This document shows positions 6,037 through 13,523 of a DNA stretch of 28,545 nucleotides, piece by piece. Location of the stretch: positions 1 through 28,545 of the forward strand of contig JAEWLZ010000074.1 in assembly GCA_023457295.1 (NCBI GenBank), written 5' to 3'. Every line of letters begins with the position of its first letter. The stretch's first letter is position 1. The stretch is from Cyanobacteria bacterium OH_PDB_112. GTDB taxonomy: Bacteria > Cyanobacteriota > Vampirovibrionia > Gastranaerophilales > CAJFVJ01. The translations under genes were made by a program, and so were the position numbers. Below the pieces are notes generated by a model. That model searched no databases. It worked only from the letters and a program-made list of their open reading frames with translations, and was not told the DNA's origin.

Positions 6037-8834
6037 ACCTCACCACGTGTATTTATTCTACTACTTTTATATACATTAGGTGCAAGATTTGCATATCTAA
6101 GCCAGTCTAACATTATTTTTACATTAACTCTTGCCGTGCCGATAGACCAATTGACTCCCAAGTTTTTACGGAGTTCTTTTGCCATATTTTCTTGTGTTAA
6201 TCTTGAAAACTTAGCATTATTTATATTTAAAATTTTTAATAGTTCCATAAATGCTATATTATTTTTTATAACTTCAGCAAGAATTTTGGGTCTTGCAGAC
6301 TCATCTCTTGCAAATATCACTCCATTAATTTTAAGTTTTAAAGTCCTTGTTTTCTTATTTACTTCTATAAAATCTAATGATTCTAAAATATTTAAAGATT
6401 TATTAAATGTTGATTTTGAAAATCCTTTTCTATTTATAAATCTTTTAAAAAGAGTCGAATTATAAATTTCTAAAAGAACTCTTTCGACAGGACCAAATTG
6501 AATTATTGGGATATTAAATGATTTATTTTTAATTACGAAGCTTTCGGGAAGTTGTTTACTAGAATCAAAATAAGATATAGACTTAGTTCCAGTATTATAA
6601 ATAACAAGTCTGGCAAAACTCATCCAACTAGCCATCCGTCTAGCATACGCTTGCCAAGTTTCCGAATTTGCAGATATAAAGGGGGTTAATTTAGGCAACT
6701 GAGCAGAAAGCTCTTCTATTGTTAGAGAATTATTTAACTCTAAATTTTTATAAATTTCATTATATAATCTATTTTTCAATAATTTTTCTTTCAAATATTC
6801 TCTTAAAGTATCTTCAAGAGCTTGTCCGGATTTAATATTCCCAATAGATTTATTTAGATTAAATCCTGAATTATTTGGATTAATCAAATCTAATACCTTT
6901 AAATCTTTTACTACATTATTAAAAGATTTTTCAGCTAATTTTAAAACCTCTTTTAATTTTTCAAAGCTAGTTATATTTTCATTATAAATCAATGAAATTA
7001 TATGGCTTACTCTAGACGGTTCTATCTGTAAATAATAAGTTTCTTGAACAGGTATTTTGCCAATATTTAAATAATCTCTAAATATATCCCAATAAATATC
7101 GTATTTACTTCCAACTGAAACTATCAGTCTTCTATTAACAAGACTCTGTAATATTTTACAATCAATCTTTTCATCTATTTCAGCGATAGAAATCGGTGCA
7201 TTCTTCGAAATATACTTTAAAACATTTTGTTCTTCAGGCGTTAAACCATTTAAATCTTCTTTAAACAATTCTTCTGCATTCAATAATTTATTAGAAATTT
7301 GTGTCTGAGATAAACCTTTATTCAATTGTTCTTTAACATGATTACATAATTTTTTTAACAACCAAGGGTATCCTTGAGAAAAATCGGACAAACAAAATCT
7401 TAATTCTCCAGACAATTTTTTAGTTATATCTATCTCTAATAAATCTAAAATTTGGTTAATTTCGAGTTGATTAAATGCTTCAAGTGAACATACCAAAGAT
7501 TTTTCAACAATATCGTCTCTTATTTGATAAGGGAAATCAGTCGTTTTCCCAAACAAATCTGTTTTCCAAGAAAATCCCATAATTATATTTGATTGGGCAT
7601 CAATAATTTTAAAATAAAAATCTCTAATTTTTCTTAGTGCTTCTTGTTGATAAAAAACATTTTCAAACTGGTCTAAGAAAATAAATAACAAAATATTATT
7701 TTCTTTAAAAGTAGCTCCTACCTTTAATATTGCCTCTAAAGCACCTTTTTCTCCTGTTATTTCGTTACATTCTTCAATAGAATTTATTATGGCTGGAAAT
7801 TTTTGTCTTAGTCGCATCAATAGATATTCTATAACCTCAATAATAAAATTTGATGAAGAAACAGTTCTACAGTCAATTGCCATTGAAAAATGCTCTTGGT
7901 TCTCAAGTTCATTATTAAGATAAAGAACTAAAGAACTTTTACCAAATCCTGAATTAGCTTGAAATAAAATCCCCCTTTTGGAAGTGGTTTCATTTAATAT
8001 TTCTTTTTTCAATTCTTCAATTTCAGCTATTACGTCTTTTCTCCCTCTAAAATATTCAGGTGCTGCGGGAAAATGATATTCGAAACTTGAAGAAGACCCT
8101 TTTAATTCAATAATTTCATTTCTTTGAACAGTATTGATTTTAATATCCGGATTTGATGATGTTAAATCAATATAATTGTATACATCCAGTGATTTGTCTA
8201 TCCTTGAAAAATAAGAATATTCATCATTGTTTATAGCATTTCCTTTTTCGTCAAAAATACTAATATATTTGGGGATAGTCTCTCCTTTAAATATTATATA
8301 AAATAGCCAAAACCCTCCTCTTTCTGTATATAAAAATTCCCACTCTTTTGAATACCCTATATTATCAGGAATTTTCATTGCTATTGTTTTAGGGTCAGCA
8401 TAAAGTCCAGAAGAAATAACTGAATTTACAATATCTTCTTCAGAAAATAATTTAAGAGTTATTTGGGAATTTTTTTGGCAATTATCCTCGTAAAAGGCTC
8501 TTGCATGGCTATTAACCGACGGTATCGCAAAAAACAATCCTTCTGCTTTTGGATTATTAAACCATAATGCAGAATATTTTCCAAAAAAAGCTTGAAATTT
8601 GGGGGAATCAATTTCTTTATCATAACACTTACACTCTGCATATATAGGTGTATTTGTTATAGTTTTGCCTTCAATATCAATTTCCATTCCAGCATAATTT
8701 CTACTCTGTACATTTTCAATACTAATGCCCGAATTTTTCAAAACAAATGACATTAAATCTTCAAAAAGCTTACCCTTTTTGGATGCTATATCCTGCTTAC
8801 TACTGCCATCAGCTAATACTTTTATTTTACTCAT
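5991..8834 (-). CDS. PD-(D/E)xK nuclease fused to STAND-type NTPase (putative antiphage protein)
   Basis: 947 aa. Residues about 15-130 form an Mrr/REase-like nuclease: E25 in GKLFEDL, D53 in GMEIDIEG, and E67-x-K69 in IYAECKCY, a full PD-(D/E)xK set. Residues about 260-500 form a P-loop NTPase: RGRKD, Walker A ANSGFGKSS (293-301), Walker B ILLFIFLDQFE (D388, E391), and a GxP motif (GYP, 488-490) before a winged helix, as in STAND ATPases. The remaining ~400 residues contain further winged-helix-like stretches and a region I cannot assign; no TPR, WD or LRR repeats are evident. By analogy with Avs-type proteins, ligand binding to the C-terminus may drive NTP-dependent assembly and DNA cleavage. 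It is much shorter than known Avs proteins. Start supported by AGGTGG 8 nt upstream. Clearly AT-rich compared with the integrase next to it. Confidence 0.8.
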   Translation of the reverse strand: MSKIKVLADGSSKQDIASKKGKLFEDLMSFVLKNSGISIENVQSRNYAGMEIDIEGKTITNTPIYAECKCYDKEIDSPKFQAFFGKYSALWFNNPKAEGLFFAIPSVNSHARAFYEDNCQKNSQITLKLFSEEDIVNSVISSGLYADPKTIAMKIPDNIGYSKEWEFLYTERGGFWLFYIIFKGETIPKYISIFDEKGNAINNDEYSYFSRIDKSLDVYNYIDLTSSNPDIKINTVQRNEIIELKGSSSSFEYHFPAAPEYFRGRKDVIAEIEELKKEILNETTSKRGILFQANSGFGKSSLVLYLNNELENQEHFSMAIDCRTVSSSNFIIEVIEYLLMRLRQKFPAIINSIEECNEITGEKGALEAILKVGATFKENNILLFIFLDQFENVFYQQEALRKIRDFYFKIIDAQSNIIMGFSWKTDLFGKTTDFPYQIRDDIVEKSLVCSLEAFNQLEINQILDLLEIDITKKLSGELRFCLSDFSQGYPWLLKKLCNHVKEQLNKGLSQTQISNKLLNAEELFKEDLNGLTPEEQNVLKYISKNAPISIAEIDEKIDCKILQSLVNRRLIVSVGSKYDIYWDIFRDYLNIGKIPVQETYYLQIEPSRVSHIISLIYNENITSFEKLKEVLKLAEKSFNNVVKDLKVLDLINPNNSGFNLNKSIGNIKSGQALEDTLREYLKEKLLKNRLYNEIYKNLELNNSLTIEELSAQLPKLTPFISANSETWQAYARRMASWMSFARLVIYNTGTKSISYFDSSKQLPESFVIKNKSFNIPIIQFGPVERVLLEIYNSTLFKRFINRKGFSKSTFNKSLNILESLDFIEVNKKTRTLKLKINGVIFARDESARPKILAEVIKNNIAFMELLKILNINNAKFSRLTQENMAKELRKNLGVNWSIGTARVNVKIMLDWLRYANLAPNVYKSSRINTRGEVGVNAGTNRQIMNQD

Positions 8835-8956
8835 TAACTTCCACCTATTTAAATTACAAAATTAAATATACTATGGTCATTTAAACTATAAATCAAATAT
8901 AACTTTTTATAAACATTATTTTTAATACTTAGTAGACAACGATCAATAATTAAATC

Positions 8957-10150
8957 TTACGCCACAAGAAACTTATCGGCAATCCTTTGCATGAAGTTAC
9001 TTTGCAATTCCTGTGAAACATGGCTGTAAGTATCCAAGGTAATCTGTACGCTGGAATGCCCCAAAATTTCCGATACGACCTTCGGAGGTGTCCCCGCTTC
9101 CAACGCTCTCGTAGCGAAAGTATGGCGAAGAGCGTGGAAGGTTTTGTGCCCCACCCCAGCCTTTTTCAGGGTGTTTGTATAGAAGTCGCCGAAGGTTTTT
9201 GGGTCGATATACCAACCGTCCGACCTGCAAAAGACCATATTTAAATCGTTGTAAACGCTCTTTATTTTTTGCCTGTTGGCTTCCTGTTCCGTTTTATACG
9301 ATTTTAACTTTTCCATAACGGCGGGAGCTATGCAGATGATACGATTGGAGCTTTTTGTCTTGGTCTCCAGTCTTAATATAAGTATCGTCTTACTTTCTAT
9401 CTCTGGATTAAAGTTTTTGACCCTGCTTAGTTGCTTATTAATCCGTATAGTGCCGTTTTTAAAGTCTATATCATCCCATGTAAGCCCCAAGACCTCGCCT
9501 AAACGCATCCCCGAATAAAGAGTCAAAAGAATAGCCGTACCCCAAAGGTGATTGGAACATTTTTGTTCAAGAGCTTTTTGCTCTTCGGGTGTTAAAATTT
9601 CAATGGGGGTCTTGTGAACCCTCGGCAATGTAACGCTGATAAGAGGGTTTTTTATAAGTAAGTCCGATTTGCAGGCTTGATTTAACGCCCTGTGGAAAAC
9701 CACATGAATATTTCGGATAGTCTTGGGGGATAAACCGCCCTGCTCGCTGTTCATCTTACCGCTTTTTAGCATATTATTGTAAACTTCCTGAACCTGATAA
9801 CCTTTTAAATCGGAAAGTTTTATCCTGCCGAAATTCGGTTTAAGGTGGTTTCTGATTATGGACTCATCGTCCGCCCGAGTAGTATCTTTGACCTTGTTTA
9901 CGCAATGATTTTCGTACCAGTAATCGAGCCATTCGCCGACCAGCATTTTATTCGGAGCTATATTAATTCCTTTTGCCTTTTCTGCTTGAAGCTTTACAAG
10001 CCATGAGGAAACCTCCTGCTTACTTTTTGCTGTAAAATATGTGTACCTCGGTTTACCTTGGGAATTATACCCGATGGGAAACATACCGCCCCATTTTCCG
10101 TTGGACTTGAGGTAAATATGCCCTGTTCCGTTTTCTCTTCTTTTATTCAT
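8957..10150 (-). CDS. int: Tyrosine recombinase / integrase (Tn916-lambda type)
   Basis: 397 aa. Residues about 1-55 form an AP2-like arm-binding domain (GTGHIYLKSNGKWGG). About 70-165 is the SAM-like core-binding domain, and 185-390 the catalytic domain. Catalytic residues are visible: R216 (SGMRLGE), H339-x-x-R342 (HALRH), H365 (LGHSS) and nucleophile Y375 (LDTYSHV), with a lysine in the β-hairpin around 264-266. It cuts and rejoins the attachment sites, here the anticodon-loop region of tRNA-fMet. It is the only intact recombinase in the window and is flanked by xis. GAGGAT lies 6 nt before the start, and a TATAAT -10 sits at 10204-10209. No frameshift or missing motif, so it is probably active. 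Confidence 0.97.
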   Translation of the reverse strand: MNKRRENGTGHIYLKSNGKWGGMFPIGYNSQGKPRYTYFTAKSKQEVSSWLVKLQAEKAKGINIAPNKMLVGEWLDYWYENHCVNKVKDTTRADDESIIRNHLKPNFGRIKLSDLKGYQVQEVYNNMLKSGKMNSEQGGLSPKTIRNIHVVFHRALNQACKSDLLIKNPLISVTLPRVHKTPIEILTPEEQKALEQKCSNHLWGTAILLTLYSGMRLGEVLGLTWDDIDFKNGTIRINKQLSRVKNFNPEIESKTILILRLETKTKSSNRIICIAPAVMEKLKSYKTEQEANRQKIKSVYNDLNMVFCRSDGWYIDPKTFGDFYTNTLKKAGVGHKTFHALRHTFATRALEAGTPPKVVSEILGHSSVQITLDTYSHVSQELQSNFMQRIADKFLVA

Positions 10151-10203
10151 TTTACAATCCTCACTATTTTTTATTAATACCTTTAAAGAGTCTCCACGAC
10201 TGC

Positions 10204-10209
10204 ATTATA
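10204..10209 (-). promoter_or_regulatory. Candidate -10 box of the integrase promoter
   Basis: Perfect TATAAT on the minus strand about 54 nt before the integrase start. The -35 region is weak, with no good TTGACA at 16-18 nt, so this promoter may need help or be weak. Confidence 0.4.
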
Positions 10210-10310
10210 GGGTTATTTAACAGTCGAATAATCATATAAAATTTTCTTCAGGAAGTAAAGCTTTTTTATTTCTGGGTATCATATAAAAGCGTTTTAAGCC
10301 CCCCGAAACT

Positions 10311-10338
10311 CTGTGGAGGTACAAAACTACCCCCACAG
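10311..10338. other. Stable hairpin between the small Cys protein gene and int
   Basis: Arms CTGTGGAGGTA (10311-10321) and TACCCCCACAG (10328-10338) pair over 11 positions with a single A·C mismatch around a CAAAAC loop. No U-tract follows on either strand, so it is not a standard terminator. A second small inverted repeat, TAGGGTT/AACCCTA (10359-10377), overlaps the stop codon of the adjacent gene. The location suggests control of int expression or a protein-binding site. Confidence 0.55.
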
Positions 10339-10374
10339 TTATAAAAATGTGAAATCGGTAGGGTTTTATGAACC

Positions 10375-10638
10375 CTAAAAGAGTTTTTTATTTTTTACGC
10401 CTAATCGCATCAATTTAAGTTTGCGCTTCATTTCTTTGGAAATGGGCTTTTTCTTAATTTCAGGAAACCCCTTGGCTTCGCAACTAGGGCAGTATTTCCA
10501 GCATTGCTCCGAGCTGGTATTTTTATTCGGAGCTTTGTCGATAAAACCTATATTGCAATAATAAGGGCTATCTTTAGGCAACCTTGAATTAAGGCACGCA
10601 TGCGCAACAAAATATTGGGCATCATCTTTTTTTGTCAT
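10375..10638 (-). CDS. Small cysteine-containing protein, 87 aa
   Basis: Not recognised. Five cysteines (C15, C28, C46, C50, C53), the last as CWKYCPSC, could bind zinc. The C-terminal third is strongly basic (KKKPISKEMKRKLKLMRLGVKNKK). It lies 12 bp after the xis-like gene and before int on the same strand, so it probably belongs to the integration/excision block. A nucleic-acid-binding or accessory role is a guess. A GGGGGG-rich ribosome site precedes the ATG. Confidence 0.65.
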   Translation of the reverse strand: MTKKDDAQYFVAHACLNSRLPKDSPYYCNIGFIDKAPNKNTSSEQCWKYCPSCEAKGFPEIKKKPISKEMKRKLKLMRLGVKNKKLF

Positions 10639-10650
10639 TGCTATGCCCCC

Positions 10651-10857
10651 CTATGCGCAAATTCTTGAGTGATTTTCATCTGTAACACTTTTTTGGCTCA
10701 TCCAAATTTTTAATTCTTCAATCGGAATTAAAATCCGTTTTCCGATTTTAAAACATGGAAAATCGCCACTTCTTACAAGTTCGTAAGCCAAAGACCTTGA
10801 AATCCCCAATTGCTTTTGAAGCCCTTTGACATCTAAAACGAGTTTGTCATTTTGCAT
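10651..10857 (-). CDS. xis: Excisionase-like helix-turn-helix protein
   Basis: 68 aa with an HTH_17/excisionase-family DNA-binding domain: LDVKGLQKQLGISRSLAYELVRSGDFPCFKIGKRILIPIEELKIWM. This is the classic pattern of a MerR-like helix-turn-helix followed by R-x-G-x-x-P-C-x-x-I-G-x-x-x-x-I-P. In Tn916-like elements such proteins bend att DNA and tip integrase towards excision. TAGGAG lies 6 nt before the ATG. A terminator at 10890-10929 separates it from the upstream regulator gene, and alternative base pairing there may control it. Confidence 0.85.
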   Translation of the reverse strand: MQNDKLVLDVKGLQKQLGISRSLAYELVRSGDFPCFKIGKRILIPIEELKIWMSQKSVTDENHSRICA

Positions 10858-10889
10858 TGTTTTGCTCCTATCTCAGGGGCTCTACTAAC

Positions 10890-10929
10890 AAAAAACCAGC
10901 CCCCTACAATATGATGTTAAGGGCTGGTT
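10890..10929 (-). terminator. Rho-independent terminator after the LuxR-type regulator
   Basis: AACCAGCCC (10894-10902) pairs with GGGCTGGTT (10921-10929), followed on the minus strand by TTTTTT (10890-10895). AGCCCC at 10898-10903 can instead pair with GGGGCT at 10876-10881 in the xis leader, so two exclusive structures are possible. Confidence 0.8.
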
Positions 10930-10959
10930 GGTAGTGGTTTTGTGTACCAAAAAGTATCT

Positions 10960-11853
10960 TTAGTACCTATTTAATTCTTTCTCGTATAATTCTCTTAAAA
11001 GTTTGTCTTTTCCTCTTGTTTTAACTCTAAATTGGGGGTAATATTCTGCCAGCTTTTTATAAATCCGTCCGAGTTTCTTCTTAACTGCCGAAACTTCAAA
11101 TTTTAACTCCTGCGAAATTTCCAGCTGAGAATAGCCTTGTGCTACAAGCTTAACTATTTTTAACTCCATATCGTCTTTTAATAAAGCTCCGATTTTATTT
11201 GATTTTAATTCCGAAAGCTCCACATCATCGAGCTTTTTATGCAAGTGTGCGGGGAGTTTGCTTGGATGTTCATTCAGGGAAAGTTCCACTTGAAGGGTGT
11301 ATAAGTGTTGTAACCCCCGCCTTATTTTCACTATTTCGCATTTCTTTATATCAAATGACTCCCCGTAATAAAAATAAAGGTCAAGCAAAAATTCCGCAAA
11401 GCGTATTTTACTATCTCCTATCGAGGACATTTTCTCCATACAAACCTTTGCGCTGTTGGCTGAAAAAAAGTAAAACTCCCCTTGCGAAAAATGATTCAAA
11501 ACCTTATCCATTTTATACAAATTTTCCACATACGAATAATATTCAACGCCGTTGCAAACGTGATTATTCGGAGGAGATCCCAACTCTCCTTTTTTGTACT
11601 TGAGAAGATACTCCTTGAGGAATTTTAGTGTTCTTTCCCTATCTTTTAACTCTATTGATGATTTATTTTCTATTTTGGAAATATAGAAATGGTCTTTTAA
11701 ATTACACCAAAATACTGGGTCAGAAATACTTCTATCCCACGTCCCATAGTCGTTTGTCTTAAAGAAAACATCATCAAGGCGGACACATCTTTTATCGAAA
11801 TTAAAAATCAAACAGGTGAATAATTCCAATAACTTTGGTCGTAAAAAGAACAT
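10960..11853 (-). CDS. Putative transcriptional regulator with C-terminal LuxR/sigma-type HTH
   Basis: 297 aa. The C-terminus (about 225-285) reads LKDDMELKIVKLVAQGYSQLEISQELKFEVSAVKKKLGRIYKKL. This matches a GerE/LuxR or sigma-region-4 helix-turn-helix: E-x-x-I-(V/L)-x-L-(V/I)-A-x-G-x-S-x-x-E-I-(A/S), then a V-x-x-x-L-x-x-I-Y-x-K-L recognition helix. The N-terminal ~220 residues have no domain I can name. It is divergent from 12235-13125 across a regulatory region with tandem and inverted octamers, and so is probably the island's main regulator. GGAGG precedes the ATG, with a candidate promoter at 11884-11913 and a strong terminator after the gene. Confidence 0.75.
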   Translation of the reverse strand: MFFLRPKLLELFTCLIFNFDKRCVRLDDVFFKTNDYGTWDRSISDPVFWCNLKDHFYISKIENKSSIELKDRERTLKFLKEYLLKYKKGELGSPPNNHVCNGVEYYSYVENLYKMDKVLNHFSQGEFYFFSANSAKVCMEKMSSIGDSKIRFAEFLLDLYFYYGESFDIKKCEIVKIRRGLQHLYTLQVELSLNEHPSKLPAHLHKKLDDVELSELKSNKIGALLKDDMELKIVKLVAQGYSQLEISQELKFEVSAVKKKLGRIYKKLAEYYPQFRVKTRGKDKLLRELYEKELNRY

Positions 11854-12234
11854 TTAACCATCCTCCGGTCTAACCATACTAAAATTTTACCGTAATTTTT
11901 TACAGGTTTCCAATGGGGCAAAATGACTGTATTAATTGTATTTTCAAACTCTGAAAAACAACGGGCTATTACATTTAGAGCATATTTACTTGTGAGTGAT
12001 TTTACCTTTAATAATTAGTAAAATAGTAAATTTTTTTGTTTTTTAAAGTTTTTTTTATTTTTTTAAAGGGGAATAATTTTACTAATTTACTAACTGTTAA
12101 TTTTTTGAAGACGACTCAAGTAATCGCAATTGAAATTTATTAAGAAATTACAACTAAATTTATATGAATATAGCAATTTTTTTGGGTAGCGGGTTTTTAT
12201 ACTTATAGTAAGGTGTAATCGGTAAGGTAAAATC
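11854..12234. promoter_or_regulatory. Divergent intergenic region with tandem/inverted octamer operators
   Basis: This 381-bp AT-rich region separates two divergent genes. TTAGTAAA (12015-12022) and ATAGTAAA (12023-12030) stand head to tail. 47 bp further on, TTTACTAA occurs twice in tandem (12078-12085, 12086-12093), the exact inverse of the first octamer. This is an operator or looping site layout. A run of T residues fills the middle. Before the + strand gene, GGTAAGGT serves as ribosome site. Confidence 0.5.
11884..11913 (-). promoter_or_regulatory. Candidate promoter of the LuxR-type regulator
   Basis: Minus strand: -35 TTGGAA (11908-11913), 18-nt spacer, -10 TAAAAT (11884-11889), about 30 nt before the start codon. 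Confidence 0.45.
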
Positions 12235-13125
12235 ATGAGTGTAAATTTTTACACAAATAACGGGGTCGGGCAATATCAGCCTGTGCAACAAGACATCCAA
12301 GGCGTTAAGAACAATGTCGCCAAGGTAGATGCCCTTGATAAATCTGTCGAAAAAGCCTTATTATCACCTTTACCGATGTTCCGTAGGACTTCTTCACTTG
12401 AAGATAAAGTTAACAATGGGGATATTATTCCCGCTGTCGGTCTTGCCAGTCTTGCCGTAATGAACTTCCCCGAAGATTGTCGTGATATAAAAACTGCTTT
12501 TAAACAATTAACTCAAAAAGGGTACAAGTCGAGTTATAAATATGATGAGTTTCAACATTTTTTCTCATTCTTCCGTGGCACAATACTGCACGACCTTATA
12601 AATCCTGACAAAAGCAAACATCCTAAATTAACCAATATGCTTATTGATGCTGATAAAACCTTACTTCATACAAAAGCGGGACAAAAAGTTCTTAATTGGC
12701 TCAATACGGAGATAGATGATATTACCTACACCCCCAGAAAAGAAATTTGCAGTACGAAAAATAATCCCGTATTTGTAGAAGCTTTAAAATTTAAAGGTAA
12801 AGGGAAATTTAAAGCTTTTGGCGAATTAACTGCAAGAGCTATGACTCGAACAACCTTACTCGGCACTGCCGCATTAGCTCTCTTGGAATTACCTAAAATC
12901 CTTAAAGCTATGGGGCAGGGCGACACTATAACTGAACAGGCGGGTAGTACAGCCAAACAAACTGTTAAATCAGGTATTAACCTTGCTTCACTCACCGCAG
13001 GTATTGCTTACGGAGGAGCAATAGGAGCTAAAAAATTCGGAGCAACTGGCTCACTTATCGGTATGGGCGTGGGTGCTACATTGGGAGCTTTTGCTTCAAA
13101 TAAATTACAAGCCATCTGTAATTAA
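12235..13125 (+). CDS. Hypothetical protein with C-terminal glycine-zipper membrane segments, 296 aa
   Basis: Not assignable to a named family. It begins MSVNFYTNNGVGQYQPVQQ, with no signal peptide. The N-terminal two thirds is soluble and charged. One hydrophobic stretch lies around residues 205-225 (TTLLGTAALALLELPKILKAM). The C-terminus from about 245 is glycine/alanine-rich (AGIAYGGAIGAKKFGATGSLIGMGVGATLGAF), the small-residue pattern of membrane-inserting glycine zippers. The style is like many lineage-specific proteins of gut Melainabacteria (inference). It ends 3'-to-3' with a 4-bp overlap against the next gene. Whether it is cargo or backbone is unclear. Confidence 0.75.
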   Translation: MSVNFYTNNGVGQYQPVQQDIQGVKNNVAKVDALDKSVEKALLSPLPMFRRTSSLEDKVNNGDIIPAVGLASLAVMNFPEDCRDIKTAFKQLTQKGYKSSYKYDEFQHFFSFFRGTILHDLINPDKSKHPKLTNMLIDADKTLLHTKAGQKVLNWLNTEIDDITYTPRKEICSTKNNPVFVEALKFKGKGKFKAFGELTARAMTRTTLLGTAALALLELPKILKAMGQGDTITEQAGSTAKQTVKSGINLASLTAGIAYGGAIGAKKFGATGSLIGMGVGATLGAFASNKLQAICN

Positions 13126-13370
13126 TCTGCTTTTGTAGGGTCTCCACCTAAAAGAATTGTCTTAAAACCTTTTAATAATTTTTGACCAATAGGGTCTTCT
13201 TTTCCTATGGCTTCATCTATCCTAACAATGGCTTGTTCCTTTGTTAGGGTATTGGCTATTATTTCTTTTGACAAAGAATTTTTTGTAGCATTAGCAGTCC
13301 AAAAATTACCAAATTTTATATTCTGCTGTTGTCTATTCTGAACCGTATATGGTCTTGCGGCTGTTATCAT
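13122..13370 (-). CDS. Small hypothetical protein, 82 aa
   Basis: Started at MITAARPYTVQNRQQQNIKFGNFW because that ATG (13370) has AAGGG 8 nt upstream; the longer reading to 13430 has no such site. The short disordered, Gln-rich head followed by NIKFGNFW is a style I associate with proteins of the Gastranaerophilales (inference). The rest is a helical stretch (SLSKEIIANTLTKEQAIVRIDEAIG). Function unknown. It converges on the gene at 12235. Confidence 0.6.
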   Translation of the reverse strand: MITAARPYTVQNRQQQNIKFGNFWTANATKNSLSKEIIANTLTKEQAIVRIDEAIGKEDPIGQKLLKGFKTILLGGDPTKAD

Positions 13371-13523
13371 AAGTATTTCCCTTTTGGCTGTCATTGCAAA
13401 ATTTCGGTTTGCAATGATATAAATTCTCATCTTCTGACTTTACAACTATTTTAAACCTCAACACGAAAAAAGTTGCTAGTGAGGTTACAAAAATTTACAA
13501 GAGAATTTCTATAAATAGCTTTA

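Noticed and set aside
6136..6465. 109-aa open frame on the + strand
   Set aside because: Antisense shadow of the AT-rich nuclease-STAND gene, no ribosome site.
11199..11603. 134-aa open frame on the + strand
   Set aside because: Antisense to the LuxR-type regulator, whose frame has a clear HTH, ribosome site and terminator.
13454..13486. Terminator hairpin AACCTCA/TGAGGTT
   Set aside because: Seven-bp stem with a 20-nt loop and no U-tract on either strand; too weak to call.
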